Shown here: positions 23,126 to 35,200 of the stretch, one piece after another
Position numbering within the stretch: the first letter of the stretch is position 1
Layout of the letters: every line of letters starts with the position of its first letter
Source: Clavelina lepadiformis
Lineage: Eukaryota; Chordata; Ascidiacea; Aplousobranchia; Clavelinidae
Length of the DNA: 64,000 nt
Assembly: GCF_947623445.1 (NCBI RefSeq)
Contig: NC_135247.1
Location: 2,668,501 to 2,732,500 of the forward strand
Direction: 5' to 3'
Notes under the pieces: generated by a model
Database searches by the model: none
Told to the model about the DNA's origin: nothing
The model's input: only the letters and a program-made list of their open reading frames with translations
Made by a program: the position numbers and the translations under genes

Positions 23126-23365
23126 TGTAATGAAAATTCCTGTGTTAAACTCGCCTCGTTTATCTTGATTACTTGTGTTTGTCTGCTTCGCGCATTCCTT
23201 AGTTGTAGACTAAGATTACTCCACGGTTCGTATTGTCACAAACGAACATCCTTTGAGCTGTGAGGTTGTGTGCTTTTCTACTATTATTGTTTTACTATTA
23301 TTCTATTATTTCAGGTGAATGATTTACGTTAAATAAAGCTAAGAATAACGGCATCATTTAGTACA
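23126..23365 (+). repeat. 3' LTR of the Ty3/Gypsy element
   Basis: 240 bp, apparently identical to 19089-19328 and followed by the target duplication ATTTC. Confidence 0.93.
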
Positions 23366-23370
23366 ATTTC

Positions 23371-23954
23371 CATGTACAAAGCACCAAACGGCTGATGTGC
23401 AAACAACATGATAACAAGCAAGATAACTATAACGAAACCGGGTATCAATACCAGCAACAAACTCTTCAAATCCATGCAGGTTTCCACATCAAACCTGTAG
23501 CTTACTAAGAAAGACAGCCATGCAAAATAAACCAAATTTGTTCCTACCCTCGACTGATTTTCATCTTCAGGGACAAAAAAATTCTGCTATGTGTGTAATT
23601 ATTTTATTTATGTTATTTATTTATTCTTTAGTTTGCAGTATCAATATGCCAGATTTTGGAACCAGAAGAGCTAAGGTAATGACCACCCCTTCTAAGGGCA
23701 TTACCATAATAGGTAAAACCTGAAACAATTTAAAAACAAAACAAGTCCACGTAATGGCAAATCTGATAACCACTTACTCCATCAATGACCAAACAGATTA
23801 ATACAGTAGTTAGTAATTGGTTACCCAGTCAAAAATTACCAATTGATCATTTTCCACTTGTAGTTCCAAATCAATAAAACCATCTTGTTTATGTCTTAAA
23901 CTTAGAACGACCCATTGCACATAAGATAGCAGGTTAAAAAAAGTTGTCGTTAAT
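23371..23954. other. no gene identified, flank of the LTR element
   Basis: The minus strand at about 23371-23520 has an open stretch with one strongly hydrophobic run (SLLLVLIPGFVIVILLVIML) that the LTR element would interrupt. There is no supporting exon on either side, so I do not call a gene. Confidence 0.35.
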
Positions 23955-24685
23955 GACCCTTTCCGAGTTACTGTCTGGGTGGCAAGATTTTTTCAATCAC
24001 CTATACTTAACAATGGAAATTTTAGACTCACTTTGGTTCTTTTTTAAATTACAAGTGTTCTGGGCATAGGATTGTAAAGATTTCGCTCAGGTGAGTTGCA
24101 TATGAATTCCTTCACACGATAAAAAAAAGTTTGAAAATATGTTTCCTAGTTCTTATTTTACACTGGTTTGAATCCTACGCACTGGACTAGTTCAATACAA
24201 AGTCATGTTACGTGGTCAGCGTAGAATGCGATGTAAAATGCATAAGAGTTTGTATGGGACCTGCAGCACATTTCAATGTAATACTTCGGTTTGTGTTTAC
24301 TTCTAGTCGATTATTTCAAACTTTACTTGACATGCCAAACAAAATTTGCCCGTGTAACGTGCCACAGATTACATGAATAATTAAATCTTACAAATTTTAC
24401 ATCCAATTCTTCACTGATCATGTATCTAGACATCATATCGGACAAGCCATGTAGGATTCAAAGAACTGCAAAATAAGAAATATACAGCATATTTTCAAAT
24501 TTTTATTGCGTAAAGAAATTCTTCTGCAACTCAACTGAATGAAAACTTTACAATCTAATGCCCAGAACATTTGTAATTTAAAAAAGAATCAAAGTGGGTC
24601 GATCATTTCCATTGTTAAGTACAGTATAGGCGATCGAAAAAATCTTGCCACCCAAAAAAATGGCGGTGGTAACTCGGAAAGCGTC
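23955..24685. mobile_element. fold-back element with about 230-bp imperfect inverted arms
   Basis: The left arm (about 23955-24183) and right arm (about 24449-24685) are imperfect reverse complements, for example CCGAGTTACTGTCTGGGTGG at left against CACCC...GGTAACTCGG at right, and TTGAAAATATG against CATATTTTCAA. The loop of about 265 bp has no gene. It looks like a long-armed MITE or fold-back transposon. I could not define a target duplication. Confidence 0.7.
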
Positions 24686-26755
24686 TATTCCTAAGTGTAG
24701 TTTGAAGTGATACGCATGAAGCTAGGCCTACTGCCATGATTTTTTGCTAAAAAGCAACAAATATTTTCATACAATGAATACTATGACAGCATAAATATAT
24801 ACAAAATTTCGAAGTAATGAATTGTATTCTTCAGTTTAACACCTCAATAAATTTATACATAGGGTCAAAGAATAGCAACAGTATGATACCTAGCCTTTTC
24901 AGTAAGGAGCTATGCAGCTTACAAATTTTTTCTTGTATTCAACACTGTCTGTACCACATTTTAAGCACACAGAAAGTCTACGTGCTTCTCCTTCTCCATA
25001 TGCTTATGTTGCTTTGGTGGTATACTGTCTGACACATACTTAGCCTAATAACAGTTTCCATAAAAATAAGTAAATCACTTCATATGCCGCATTGCACACG
25101 CAGGTAAATATTATGTGCAGATATTTGTTTCTGAATTAGACATGTTTCAATTGAGTGTACATGACCAATTGACTCTACGAAGTTTGTCAGTGTATGCTAA
25201 AGGTTTATTTTAAATGAAATACAATACAAATTTTCAAATAAAATTGACTTGTCTGTGTTTAAAAATGTTTAATTCAAGCAGTAATTAGGTATTTTGTTCA
25301 AAACATGTCCGATTTGCCTTAAAAAGAAGGCATTGTTCCTGTACACGATTGCGCTTTGTGTTGTCCAGATACGGAGGTTGATTTTAAATGTAATGTATAA
25401 CAAATTTTTAAATAAAGTTAACTTCTAGGTGTTTACAAATGTTTAATTCAAACATTCTTTAAGTTTTTTGATTCCGATCAATGACGTTTTTCACATAAAA
25501 ATGATATTGTTCTTAAATCATATACTTCGTAAATATTTTTTTGTAAACTGTTCTTGTAAGATGTGTTGCTGTTTCTTTATCTGATCATGAACAGTTTCAT
25601 CTTCTATGCTGCGCAGTTTTCATACAACTCCATAGTCGTAAAATTGATTTACATCTAAATTAAAAAAAACTTTTGTAACTTGCAGTTAATGACAAAGCGA
25701 CCTCTACTCGTTTGTTACTAGATCTGGACCTCCGGTTTTTACTATAGAAATCTAACAACAAGTAGTTAGTATTCTAGTAGTTAGTGAGTTGTAAGTATTC
25801 TATGGTTTTACTATGCAACTGTGCATACTGCATTTAACACCGTCATTCTGGTAGAACCTTAGCAAGATCACAGAACCAAAAACAACAAAAAGTAAAGCGA
25901 CGTGGCAAGCCACACGCGCGCAAACGTGAAGCAAAGCGACATGAATCCAAACAAATGGTAAGCATGGACTATTAGCAGAAATTGTAAGGAATAAAATATT
26001 AAACACATTAAAAAGTTGTAAACTGTTGGTATTAAAATAAAATGTAATTACTGCATAATTAATTGATACTAGTTCGATTCGCCATCTCAACGCCAAGATA
26101 TCATTACGCGCTCTGTGATAAAACAGATTTTAATTTGAGCGATTCTGCTGAGAAATCAAGACAACAAAATTTATACCATGACATGCAGAATTTCATCCTG
26201 CATAGCATAGGCCTACTTTTAAACTGCGTCATTTAACCAAAGCATTTTCAAGTAATTTATTTCCAGTGAACTCAGTTTTTTCTGGAATTGAACCAGTCTA
26301 CGAAATTTCCGCCAGTGTACAAAGACAAAATTTTACAATTTCAGACGTACTCGTGCTGAGTTTGCCTTTTTCTGGTTAGTGGGTTTTTCAGACATAGACA
26401 TCAGATGTTTCCAGTATTAAGTTTTTGGACAAGTCTTCATTAGTAAATTCACCTTTATACTGCAAAATGCTTCTTCAAACATCACCGGAAAATGTCAGGT
26501 AAATTTAACAAATTGTCTCTGTCACGCAGTGGTTGAAGACTACGATGCGTAGCAAACGAGAAAACAATCGCTTAAAGGAAAGTTGCGAGATACTTCAAAT
26601 AAGCCAAACAAAATAACCACGTCTAGGCTAAATTCGATTGGAAATAATTAAAAACGAAAGGTACGTGCAAGCTAAATAGGCAAGCATGTTTTCTCTGCCT
26701 GTTTCCGTAGAAACAACTAAGATCTATTCTTAATGGAAAAGATTGTCGTCATGAC
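24686..26755. other. intergenic, no gene identified
   Basis: AT-rich and apart from the tandem duplication at 25207-25520 nothing supportable. Short frames around 25800-26100 lack motifs. Confidence 0.4.
25207..25520. repeat. diverged tandem duplication, two units of about 150 bp
   Basis: Unit 1 begins at about 25207 and unit 2 at about 25381. Both share ATTTTAAATG, then AAATAAA(A/G)TT(G/A)ACTT, then AAATGTTTAATTCAA in the same order and spacing. No coding capacity. Confidence 0.55.
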
Positions 26756-27013
26756 CAATGTTCCCTCTAAGCTGCGCGCGTGCGCAAATGCGCACTGCTG
26801 ACACGGTCTCCGCGCACAGAAAATCTGTGCTGCGCACAGAAAATCTGTGCTGCGCACAAGAAAAAAATCCAACCTGCATTGAAAATAAAATAAACGCATA
26901 ATAATGGCCACAGTGCGCACGTGGCTCGTCTGACATTGCTCACAGTGGTCCAAGGGACCGCTCAGGGAGTTAGTGTGTTTGCTCAGACTCGTGAAAAATT
27001 AGAGGGAACATTG
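26756..27013. mobile_element. short non-autonomous hAT element with CAATGTTCCCTCTAA ends
   Basis: 258 bp with perfect 15-bp inverted ends CAATGTTCCCTCTAA and TTAGAGGGAACATTG and a perfect 8-bp target duplication GTCATGAC (26748-26755 and 27014-27021). The interior is rich in TGCGC runs (GCGCGCGTGCGCAAATGCGC) and has a 20-bp unit CAGAAAATCTGTGCTGCGCA in tandem. No protein. Confidence 0.93.
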
Positions 27014-27021
27014 GTCATGAC

Positions 27022-28144
27022 TCACAACACGGGCATATCGTCTCAATTATTTCTCAATGCAAGGTAAATAAGAGCTGTTAAAAATTTCATTTCATTATAT
27101 ATATATTCACTTATATATATAAATATAACGTATTCGGAATCGTAGCCTACTTTTCCATAGACGTCGAGTAACATTAATTTGCTGTCGATAACAATGCATT
27201 TTGGTAGAGTCGATCTGGTTCGATCGTGTTTCTTGAGATTTTACAGTTTTTGCGATAGACATCGAAATTTCGTTTTCGGTTTCAAAATCAGGCTTTTTCT
27301 GAGGCGGATGAGTTTGACGTGATGGAACTTAAAAAGCCTTTTACGTAGAGACTTGAAATTTTGTATACAGTTAGGAGAGGAATCTTGATTCCATTAAATT
27401 GGACCAAAATTTAATACTAACATAGCATTTTTTTGGTAAAATTCGTACACTGGGTACTTTTGTAGAATGACTATCCGACCTTATATAAAGGTATCCTCTG
27501 GTTGCGCACTAGCATACTAGACCCGATTATCCTTCCTAACCTGCAAAGTCCAAATACTGGTCTATACCTCAGCCGTTACGAACCACCTAATTCTATTTTT
27601 CGATTTTTACTTCAACAATACGTTATCAACCCCTCTCAGAGTGTTGGAAGCGTTCTAACAGAGACGCAGTTAGCACAAACCGCATAAAGTTAATAGCGAA
27701 AAATAAACCATAGACTATATTACTGCAACATTGCTAAATATACTTTTACACAAAATGAATAATTTTCACGCGCCATACGCGCTACGATTTTATGACGTAA
27801 CGAGTCATACTTACGCGTTAGTGGCGCGTGGTTTATCGTGGCAGCTACTGCCGTTGCTCCAACATGCCAGCATGCGCAGAATACACCAGCGCGCTGAAAA
27901 TGGCGCCCTTAAAGGGGTATTTTGGATCGCATGCTATGTCGCTTCATTTTCATTTTCTAAATTCATTTTCTGTGGGTGATTATATGGATTTAAGAAAGCA
28001 AATAAAGAAAAAACCCAAAGTAAGTTTTATGTTCAACATGTATTACGATGTATCACGTTTTAGGTGTGTGAATAAAATCCCTTTCCCTAGACTACACAGT
28101 CTGTGACGCAAACACAAATAATTTTAATGGAGAAAGCAACTGAA
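27022..28144. other. intergenic downstream of the cionin gene
   Basis: Includes a partial copy of the short palindromic MITE at 27494-27524 and an AT dinucleotide-like run near 27095-27125. No gene seen. Confidence 0.4.
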
Positions 28145-29661
28145 TTAAGGCTGGTAATCGTCTACATCGTCAAACGATCGTTTGCCGAAGTCCATCCACC
28201 CATAGTAGTCGCGATTTTGCCTCTCTGTCAGCAAACCATCGATGCTTTCGTCTTCTCCATTGTTATCATTGTTTTTCACTGCAAAACCACCGTAAATTAC
28301 CAAAATTAGAAGTGATTTTCTCTCGTAAACCGTTTAACATTAACCTTTTAAACGAAATCCATTATGATAAATCTTTATCTGATGAATAATTGTTATCATT
28401 AATATTTTATAAGATACTGTGGACCACATGAATTCTAATAGCATTGACAATACCATTAGCATAGACTGGAATAAATTAACAACTAGTTTTCATTCACACA
28501 AACCTATTTGCAGCGGTTTAAAACAAGTTTGCAAATTTATTAACAATTACAACAAGTGCAATTAAATCATAATGTGGGCTGTTATGTTGACAGACTATAT
28601 ATAGACTCGTAAATCTATTTAAAAGAGATGTCATCGTTTTGCTAGCGTTGTTTCATTTCGATTGTGTTAATTGTTGTAATTGTCAATCGAAATCTTCTAG
28701 GAAGACGCCGTTTCAGGAAAATATCATTACAAAACCTTTTAACTATTCAAACATCCAAATGCGGTCATAAGATATGCTCCAAAATATACTCATGTCCTTC
28801 CAACAGTGGTGTAGCGTGGGTAGGTCGATTACGTTTCGTAATTATGAAACAGTGATAATATTGCAAAGTAAACTTCACATCAAAAAAGAGTGACAGATTT
28901 TAAGTCAACCATCAACAGTCGCTCTCAGCAGCTTTAGCCAAGTATGACGGCATGGGCTATCGCCAGGTTTTTATAAAAATGCTTTAACTAAAATACTAAC
29001 TTAAAATATCTAGTACAGTTTTTATGTGAGATGCAGAAAATTTCATAAATCTAAAAACTTGAACCGAAATTCCAACCTTGCGAGATTTCGCGAATGCCTT
29101 CCGAAGCACTTCTCACCAGTCGGAGGATCATCGTGTTAAAGTTTGTTGGATCCTCACGGTACAGCTTATTCATAAGCCGACGTAGGTCTTCCCTAGATAC
29201 GCCTTGGTTAAGATTGCTGATATCTGAATAATTTTGTAGATATTATGCAAAGAGCAAGAACCCGTGTTTTTCCATTACTGTTACACATATTTTATCATAC
29301 ATCCATAGCGTTTTGGAGATTGCTGTAGGCCTTTGTTATAATTGAGGCACAAAGCGAAACGGATCGCATTTTCACAATCTTTTCGATGACGAATCATCTG
29401 GATTTACCAAAAAGAAACGTCATTTCATGGTGTGAATTGATCATATATTGCGTATCATCTTATTAACAGACCTGTTTCAGAGCTTCGTTGACGCATTGCG
29501 CTTGATTCAAAGTGATTTTTGTTCCAACCTGGAGAGTTTTCTCCTCCTAATCCACGAAGATTTGCGCAATCTACCTGCTGTGTAGCCTGTAACAGGACCA
29601 GCGATGCCAGCATTGTTAAAGTGAAGGTAAGTTTACAAAATCTGCGAAAGGTTGTCGACAT
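28145..29661 (-). CDS. cionin: preprocionin, tunicate cholecystokinin/gastrin-family neuropeptide precursor
   Basis: Three minus-strand exons join in phase: 29661-29472, 29223-29077 and 28278-28145, giving 156 aa. Residues 1-33 form a signal peptide (SLVLLQATQQVDCA at its end). A long propeptide follows without dibasic sites. Near the C-terminus the last exon holds NR-DYYGWMDF-GKR (residues 134-146): a monobasic cleavage site, the octapeptide, a glycine amide donor and a dibasic site, then an acidic tail. The C-terminal WMDF-amide is the CCK/gastrin hallmark, and two adjacent tyrosines next to acidic residues match the doubly sulphated tyrosines known in Ciona cionin. The predicted product is DYYGWMDF-amide with Asp where Ciona intestinalis has Asn. 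It should be secreted from neural or gut endocrine cells and act on CCK-type receptors (family knowledge). Unspliced intron 2 would end after 120 aa without the hormone. Confidence 0.93.
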
Positions 29662-31166
29662 TTTCCTGGCAATTGTTTTCTTAAAATGAAAGATCGTTTG
29701 TTTCACCTTTTGGGATAAAATATTTCAAATATAACTCAAGCATATAGATGTACATTAATATTACTTAAACTATATAACAATGAAAATAAATATAAACTTT
29801 GAACGCAAATATTAATTTTTTTGGCAAATGCTGCAGATAGCTGATAAGTATTAGCCGACCATTTAATTTATTACATTGTTTCCAAAAACTCTTCAAACTT
29901 TAGCAAAACTATTTTTAAACAGAGTCATGCTGATGAAAACTTCTTCACAGCCTTCTTTTAAAAACGTCCGCATATTAAAATTCAAATCACGTCAGCTCTC
30001 CAAACTGTCATACAAACGTTTCATTTTTCTTAACTGAAGCAAGGCACGCTCAAGTAATGAAAATTGACAGACCAAGAAAAAATGTTAAGTAAATCATAAG
30101 TCATTCAACCAACCATATCGTTCAAATCGGAAGGTTGGATTTAGCCCATTCTAAATTCAAGGCAATCTACATGAGTGCACGACTTCATATGTACAGTAAT
30201 ATAGATTGCATCAAAAACGGGCAGTAAATTTTCGCGTGCATCTTATAGTAAACGCACTGCTAAAGAGTACCCAAGGGTTTACTTTGCTCTGAAAACTTAT
30301 AGACTACAGCTAACTCCCATAAATTCCTGTGTAATCGTGTAGCAGTGTACTTGAGCGCTACGTCGTGCAACCTGATGCTTTCTATGCTTTTTCTTACCTT
30401 TTTTATGCCCTCCACAGGAAAATGGCGATGCCCTTTTTTCCATGCGGATACAGTCTCTTTCGAAATCTAAGTCTATTGTTTTTTAAAAACAGGAAGGAGA
30501 AATTAACATTGCGAACTCCTAAGAAGTATGGCTAAATTTTCATCTTTTTACTTCGTGTTAGTTTTCGAAACCCATTAATATTTAAGTAAAAAAATCTAAC
30601 ATTCAAACCGAATTAACTCGTCAGTTTTTGCTACATTGTGCTGCATTATTCATAATAAATTAAAGTCACGTGTCAAATGTCACTTTTATCTTATCACTTT
30701 GCTTTTATGCAAACACTACAGACGGACGGTTTATATTAGCTTAAACCCCTGTCGTAACACGCGACTTTTTAACGCTATAAATATATGTTTACGTCATACA
30801 AGACGTCACAAAACAACCCGTCTTTATTCGAAATGATCTTAAGACAATTCCCAAAAGGTCAAGATGTGGACTATAATCTTTCAAGAATTTTAGTTCAATT
30901 TTTTCTTGAATATGCCAAACTGTTTAGACGCGTATAATTCTAACCCTGTTATGTACCATGTGACTATTATTTTCTAATGAACCATGATTCATAATATGAA
31001 CTTGATCACAACAGCACTTTGTTTAAGGCACTGTGCAATGCACTTTTTCCTGGTAACTTTTGTTTGATTCTAGACCACTAATTAATCTTTAAATCTTACT
31101 GACAATATGTTTTAATCACATGATACAAACGAGTCAAATTAAAAAAACCTTCTTTATAAAATGTGT
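29662..31166. other. region upstream of the cionin gene
   Basis: AT-rich. It presumably contains the cionin promoter and leader. No other gene seen. Confidence 0.4.
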
Positions 31167-31540
31167 TTACAGTAGCTCCCGATCAAGATTCTCCACTTTA
31201 AGATACGTTTTCACTGTTTGTACTGGAACTTTTTGGCATGCTTCGCGGCCCACCTGAAGCAGCATGTAAACCCACAGGTTGACATCACAGGTTGACTGAT
31301 TTAATCGACAAACCATAATCTGGTAAGCCCATAACTCGCTCTTTTTCAATATTGATCAATTTATGCACAGTCTTGAAATTACTGTCACGAGAGCAACCGT
31401 CACACCGAAGAATCAGTCCAATCGTGTCACCAAATTGGTGTGACGAGTGACGACCAACTACATTTGGCCACATCATAGCTTCAGGCTTGTTATAACTAAC
31501 AGCTGCCCGTGCACGGTATGTTAATTCATATTTCTAGGGC
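31167..31540 (-). pseudogene. 3' end of an unidentified host gene, broken or alternatively ended
   Basis: After an acceptor-like CCCTAG (31541-31546 on this strand) the minus strand reads a protein-like stretch beginning KYELTYRARAAVSYNKPEAM, with LILRCDGCSRD and VMGLPDYGLSIKSV later. It then stops at the sequence GTCAACCTGTGAT. The same 12 bases recur immediately (GTCAACCTGTGG). Beyond the second copy the sequence stays protein-like (WVYMLLQVGREACQKV, then a stop at 31167). A 13-bp tandem duplication therefore appears to have shifted the frame of an otherwise open exon. I could not find upstream exons before the EF-hand gene starts at 32237, so this may be a remnant. The family is not recognised. 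Confidence 0.4.
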
Positions 31541-31546
31541 GCCAAG

Positions 31547-32236
31547 CTCTAAAATTGTTGATGTACTGATTGCCACGTAGAAAGAAGATTTGGTAAAAGT
31601 TATTTCATAACTTCTGTGAAAACTGTCCTACAATGGGTTGTTACTCCCATGAGAGAATACGTCTTGACATATTAGCGACTAGCGAAGCATGATTATTGTT
31701 ATCATTTATCAAATGAGCTATCGATCATTCTATTTGTTGAGGTAGGTAGCACTTGGCGATGTGATTCCTTAAATATTTGTGTAAGGAATTATACGGAAAG
31801 ATTTTAGTAAAATCGTCATAACTAACGTATAACCTACCCAAAAACTAACAAAGAATAACCCGTGCTATCTAAGGCAACCATATTTCGTAAATATTTCTTA
31901 TCGCTTTAATTGCGATGATGTCAAAGGGACTAATGTCCCTCATTGTTTACTGGAAAGTATTTAACATTATACATATTGTACGTGTACGTATCAATTTGCT
32001 CCTTAACATCTGTATGACCAGTTCCATTGTGACATAAACTAATTCATTCTTCGGTCATAATGTTTCCATGAAGTTTGCCAAAAGGATAGCGAGTTAGGTT
32101 AAAATATGAACTTGCTTTATTTAAAACAAGCACTGCCTGCAACCCTGATAAAGTAAGTAACTGTTCAATAAAAAGAAGTGCGAGTTAAGCAAGAACGCTT
32201 ACAACCGCAAGTACAAGGCATCCAGCATAATGAAGA
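31547..32236. other. intergenic
   Basis: Contains the upstream region of the EF-hand gene. No further exon found on either strand. Confidence 0.4.
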
Positions 32237-35200
32237 ATGAGCTCGGATGAAGTAAATAACCGTCTACTTGACTCGTCTGATGGCAAAGCCGAGCAAGATG
32301 ACAGTGAACAAGCCAATGAACTTAGGTTTGCTCTTACTATCATCAAAAATTGATCCTAAACGTCGTGATAAATGGCGGCACTGCGTAAGCTATTGTAACT
32401 GTACGTTGCCTATATAACCACACACTTTTATTTTGTAGCTTTAATACTTTTGTTGTTTTCGAACTTGTTTCAAACAGAAAATCTGTGCGGATTGCCCCAG
32501 AGAGCACATTATCAACAGTAATTCCACCTGAAGCCAGTATACCGGCCTTCAATGCAAGAAGACTTACCCTAGAAACGTCAGATGTTCTCGGTATAAAGGC
32601 TGCAACCAGAAAACACGGAAATCCCAATTAACTATGTAGGTTATATAATTACACTACTGTTTTACAGGGAAATTGCCCTCTGCCTTACCAAGTTTAACCC
32701 GCCACAGGCAAACCATCTCAGTTGAAGTATCCAGAAACTCAAGTGAAACAAATGTACGAGATGAAAGCAATGTCGAAGAGATTGAACCCAAGTAAAAATT
32801 TCTTTGGTACCGTACAATCTCAATCTAATTTAGTCCACCTTTTGTTCATCCTTTTACGTTCCAGCCATAGGTAGAATGCATGTAAATAGTTTTTGCTGCG
32901 GATTTACAACGACATTTATACAATTGGAAAGTTATAGAGTTTAACTTTAACAGATATTCATTCAAGCCGATGAAATGGAAACTCGCTGTAGAACAATTAC
33001 TGCATTTCTTTTTGTGTATAATATTGTATGTGACGCGTGAGGGTGGCTAAAGCTCGCTCTTAAACGTTGATTCAAAAAACGGTACGTAAATTTTTGAACA
33101 CGTTATACTTACAAAAGCATCACATTTAGCACCGATTAGCTTTATCGTTGCTATTTTCAATATTTTGTATTACCGGCACCCTCCAGTCTAAGTCGCATTG
33201 TACTTTTTGGTAACTGTGTGGTGCCAAAATGCGGTTTCATTCACGAAAAATCACGATAATTACGTTCTCGGTTTTTCAAGCTACGCAACAATCAAAATTT
33301 TGGTTGATTCTTTGTATAATATGACTGCTGGGATTTTGGCACCGATACCGTATTCATTACAGGAACGAAAGTCAGACAGAAGCTTCGGATAAAAATGAAA
33401 CAACAATGACGACTGAAGACGACGAAAATATTCCGGCGCACCACACCAACGACGCACTCACCCAGCAGCAAATAATGGGTTTGTTCTTGTCTGTTTTTAC
33501 CCGTATTTCGCTGTTAATGGGGAGAGTTTATCAATTATACATACAAGTTGAGCTGGCGTGCGTCAGATGAGGGATTACAGGCAAAAGACATTACCTAAGC
33601 AATATGTGGTAACATTTGCTTAATTTATAAAATATTTAGCTGAATCTATGACTCATATGAGCATAGGGCATAACTTGCAAAGTTCAACATACAAGCGCGA
33701 TTAATAAATTTACAATCAAAGTAATTGTAATTGAAAAAGTTGCTTATCGTTTTTTTTATGTTTTTAAACCGAAAAACTCTAATTTTTTTCGAGGTATTGT
33801 CTGGACAAAGTGAATAAAATAAATCAAGGCAAGGCAGATAAATAATATCGACAAGTTCCGGCAAATTTTAACCTTACGAGAGAATTTGAATTAAAAGACA
33901 ACGACATCAAACGACACGCATAATCTTCCATCCATTTCATGTTAAAGCATTTAAGGAGGCGTTTGATTTATTCGATAATGATGGTGGAGGAACAATCGAT
34001 GAACACGAATTAAAAGAAACTCTCCAATCCGTCGGAATTGAGATCGAGGAATCGGAAATTCACGACATTATGTCGAGAGTGGACAAAGACGGTAAAAAAT
34101 CTATCAATCGACAACGTGTTAGTTGAAGTTGGTAAAAACGTAAAAACTGTTTTGAAGTGTTGTAAGCTATGAAGATATGTCGGCTACTTGATGTCATTGG
34201 AGTCAAAGCCGATACAATAGTGTAGTGAAAATAGACCATGACGCAGTAGTAAAACCTCACGACAATAACTGTCAGTTAATCTGTTCTGACAGCAGCAGTT
34301 CTGGTTCTGATACTCAATTTCAATCATGGAGTTAGCTATGTCAATGATTTCCCAAAGACTGAAAGTATAACTTACATCAATGTAGCAGAATACAAATTCA
34401 ATTGACACATTGTATTACAGGGGACGGGGCAATCGATTTTGACGACTTTCTTAACCTCATGACTAACACAGAGATGTTTATGGAGGCCTTTGGTGAGACG
34501 TGACCCGAACTACCTAGTTAAATATATCCCATCAGCAGATGGGCTTAACCAAATAGAATTTGCGCAAGTTAAAAACATATAATCAGGAAGGGATTGTTGT
34601 TTTAGTTTCCGATCACGATCCAGCTAGCGAGCAACCTCAACAACGGGAAAAAGACGTTGTATTGTTCGACGCCGTGACCGAGTTTGTGAAGAAATCGGCC
34701 TTGAAAGATGCCCATGAGATAGTGGGGTAAGGTTAAAAGTGACCTTGCGGTAGGTCCAAGTCGTATCGTACCCATTCATACAGACGAGTATGAAGGTTTT
34801 TATGAAATAGACTCTCATAACGAAAAAACAAACTGTTCTTAATATGACGTGATCTCAAACGCAATATAACGTAGATATTACGCCAAAAAGTACAAGAAAG
34901 TGGTGACACCAAACACTGCAAACAAAGGAGCTCACGTGGTAGGGCATTATGCAAATGGGGCGAGATTGCTAGGGCTGAGCCAAAGACAATTCATCCAACA
35001 AATGAAGAAACTACTGCAGGGCCAAACATTTGAAAGTGGGTTTGTACATCTTGTGTTTGCAATGACATATGACGGGATGCAGTCATTTGACTCTGCGTGA
35101 TTGTATGGTGACGTCATATTTGTCAATGTACATCTTTTCCGATAATACGAAATGATTCGTCCGAAACGACAGTTAACTACAGTAAAACTCCCAATATGGG

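Larger units (their letters stand above)
19089..23365 (+). mobile_element. Ty3/Gypsy-type LTR retrotransposon, young, slightly broken
   Basis: A 4277-bp element with two 240-bp LTRs starting TG and ending CA, flanked by a 5-bp target duplication ATTTC (19084-19088 and 23366-23370). Parts in order, approximate: gag from about 19360, a Cys/His zinc-knuckle region around 20040-20150, aspartic protease around 20260-20480 (VDSGSSDNYIN), reverse transcriptase from about 20590, RNase H around 21500-21880, and integrase from about 21920 to 22700. This order (integrase last) is Ty3/Gypsy. No envelope gene is seen. Gag is fused to the start of pol in one frame. The copy is broken, with about two interruptions in pol. 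The LTRs look identical over their full length, so insertion was recent. Confidence 0.95.

Noticed and set aside
23371-23535. Minus-strand frame with a strong hydrophobic run as a small membrane protein interrupted by the LTR element
   Set aside because: There is no second exon, no family match and a stop soon after the junction; likely chance.
29051-29661. A 120-aa two-exon secreted protein ending GWNFGSSF as a novel peptide precursor
   Set aside because: The exon has a donor at 29076 that joins in phase to the exon encoding DYYGWMDF-GKR. The two-exon reading is therefore probably just intron 2 left in place in the cionin gene.
35021-35098. C-terminal end of the EF-hand protein at the TGA at 35096-35098
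   Set aside because: Four further exons with clean phases and coding character follow, so a GC donor at 35021 is the simpler reading. Not excluded as an alternative transcript.
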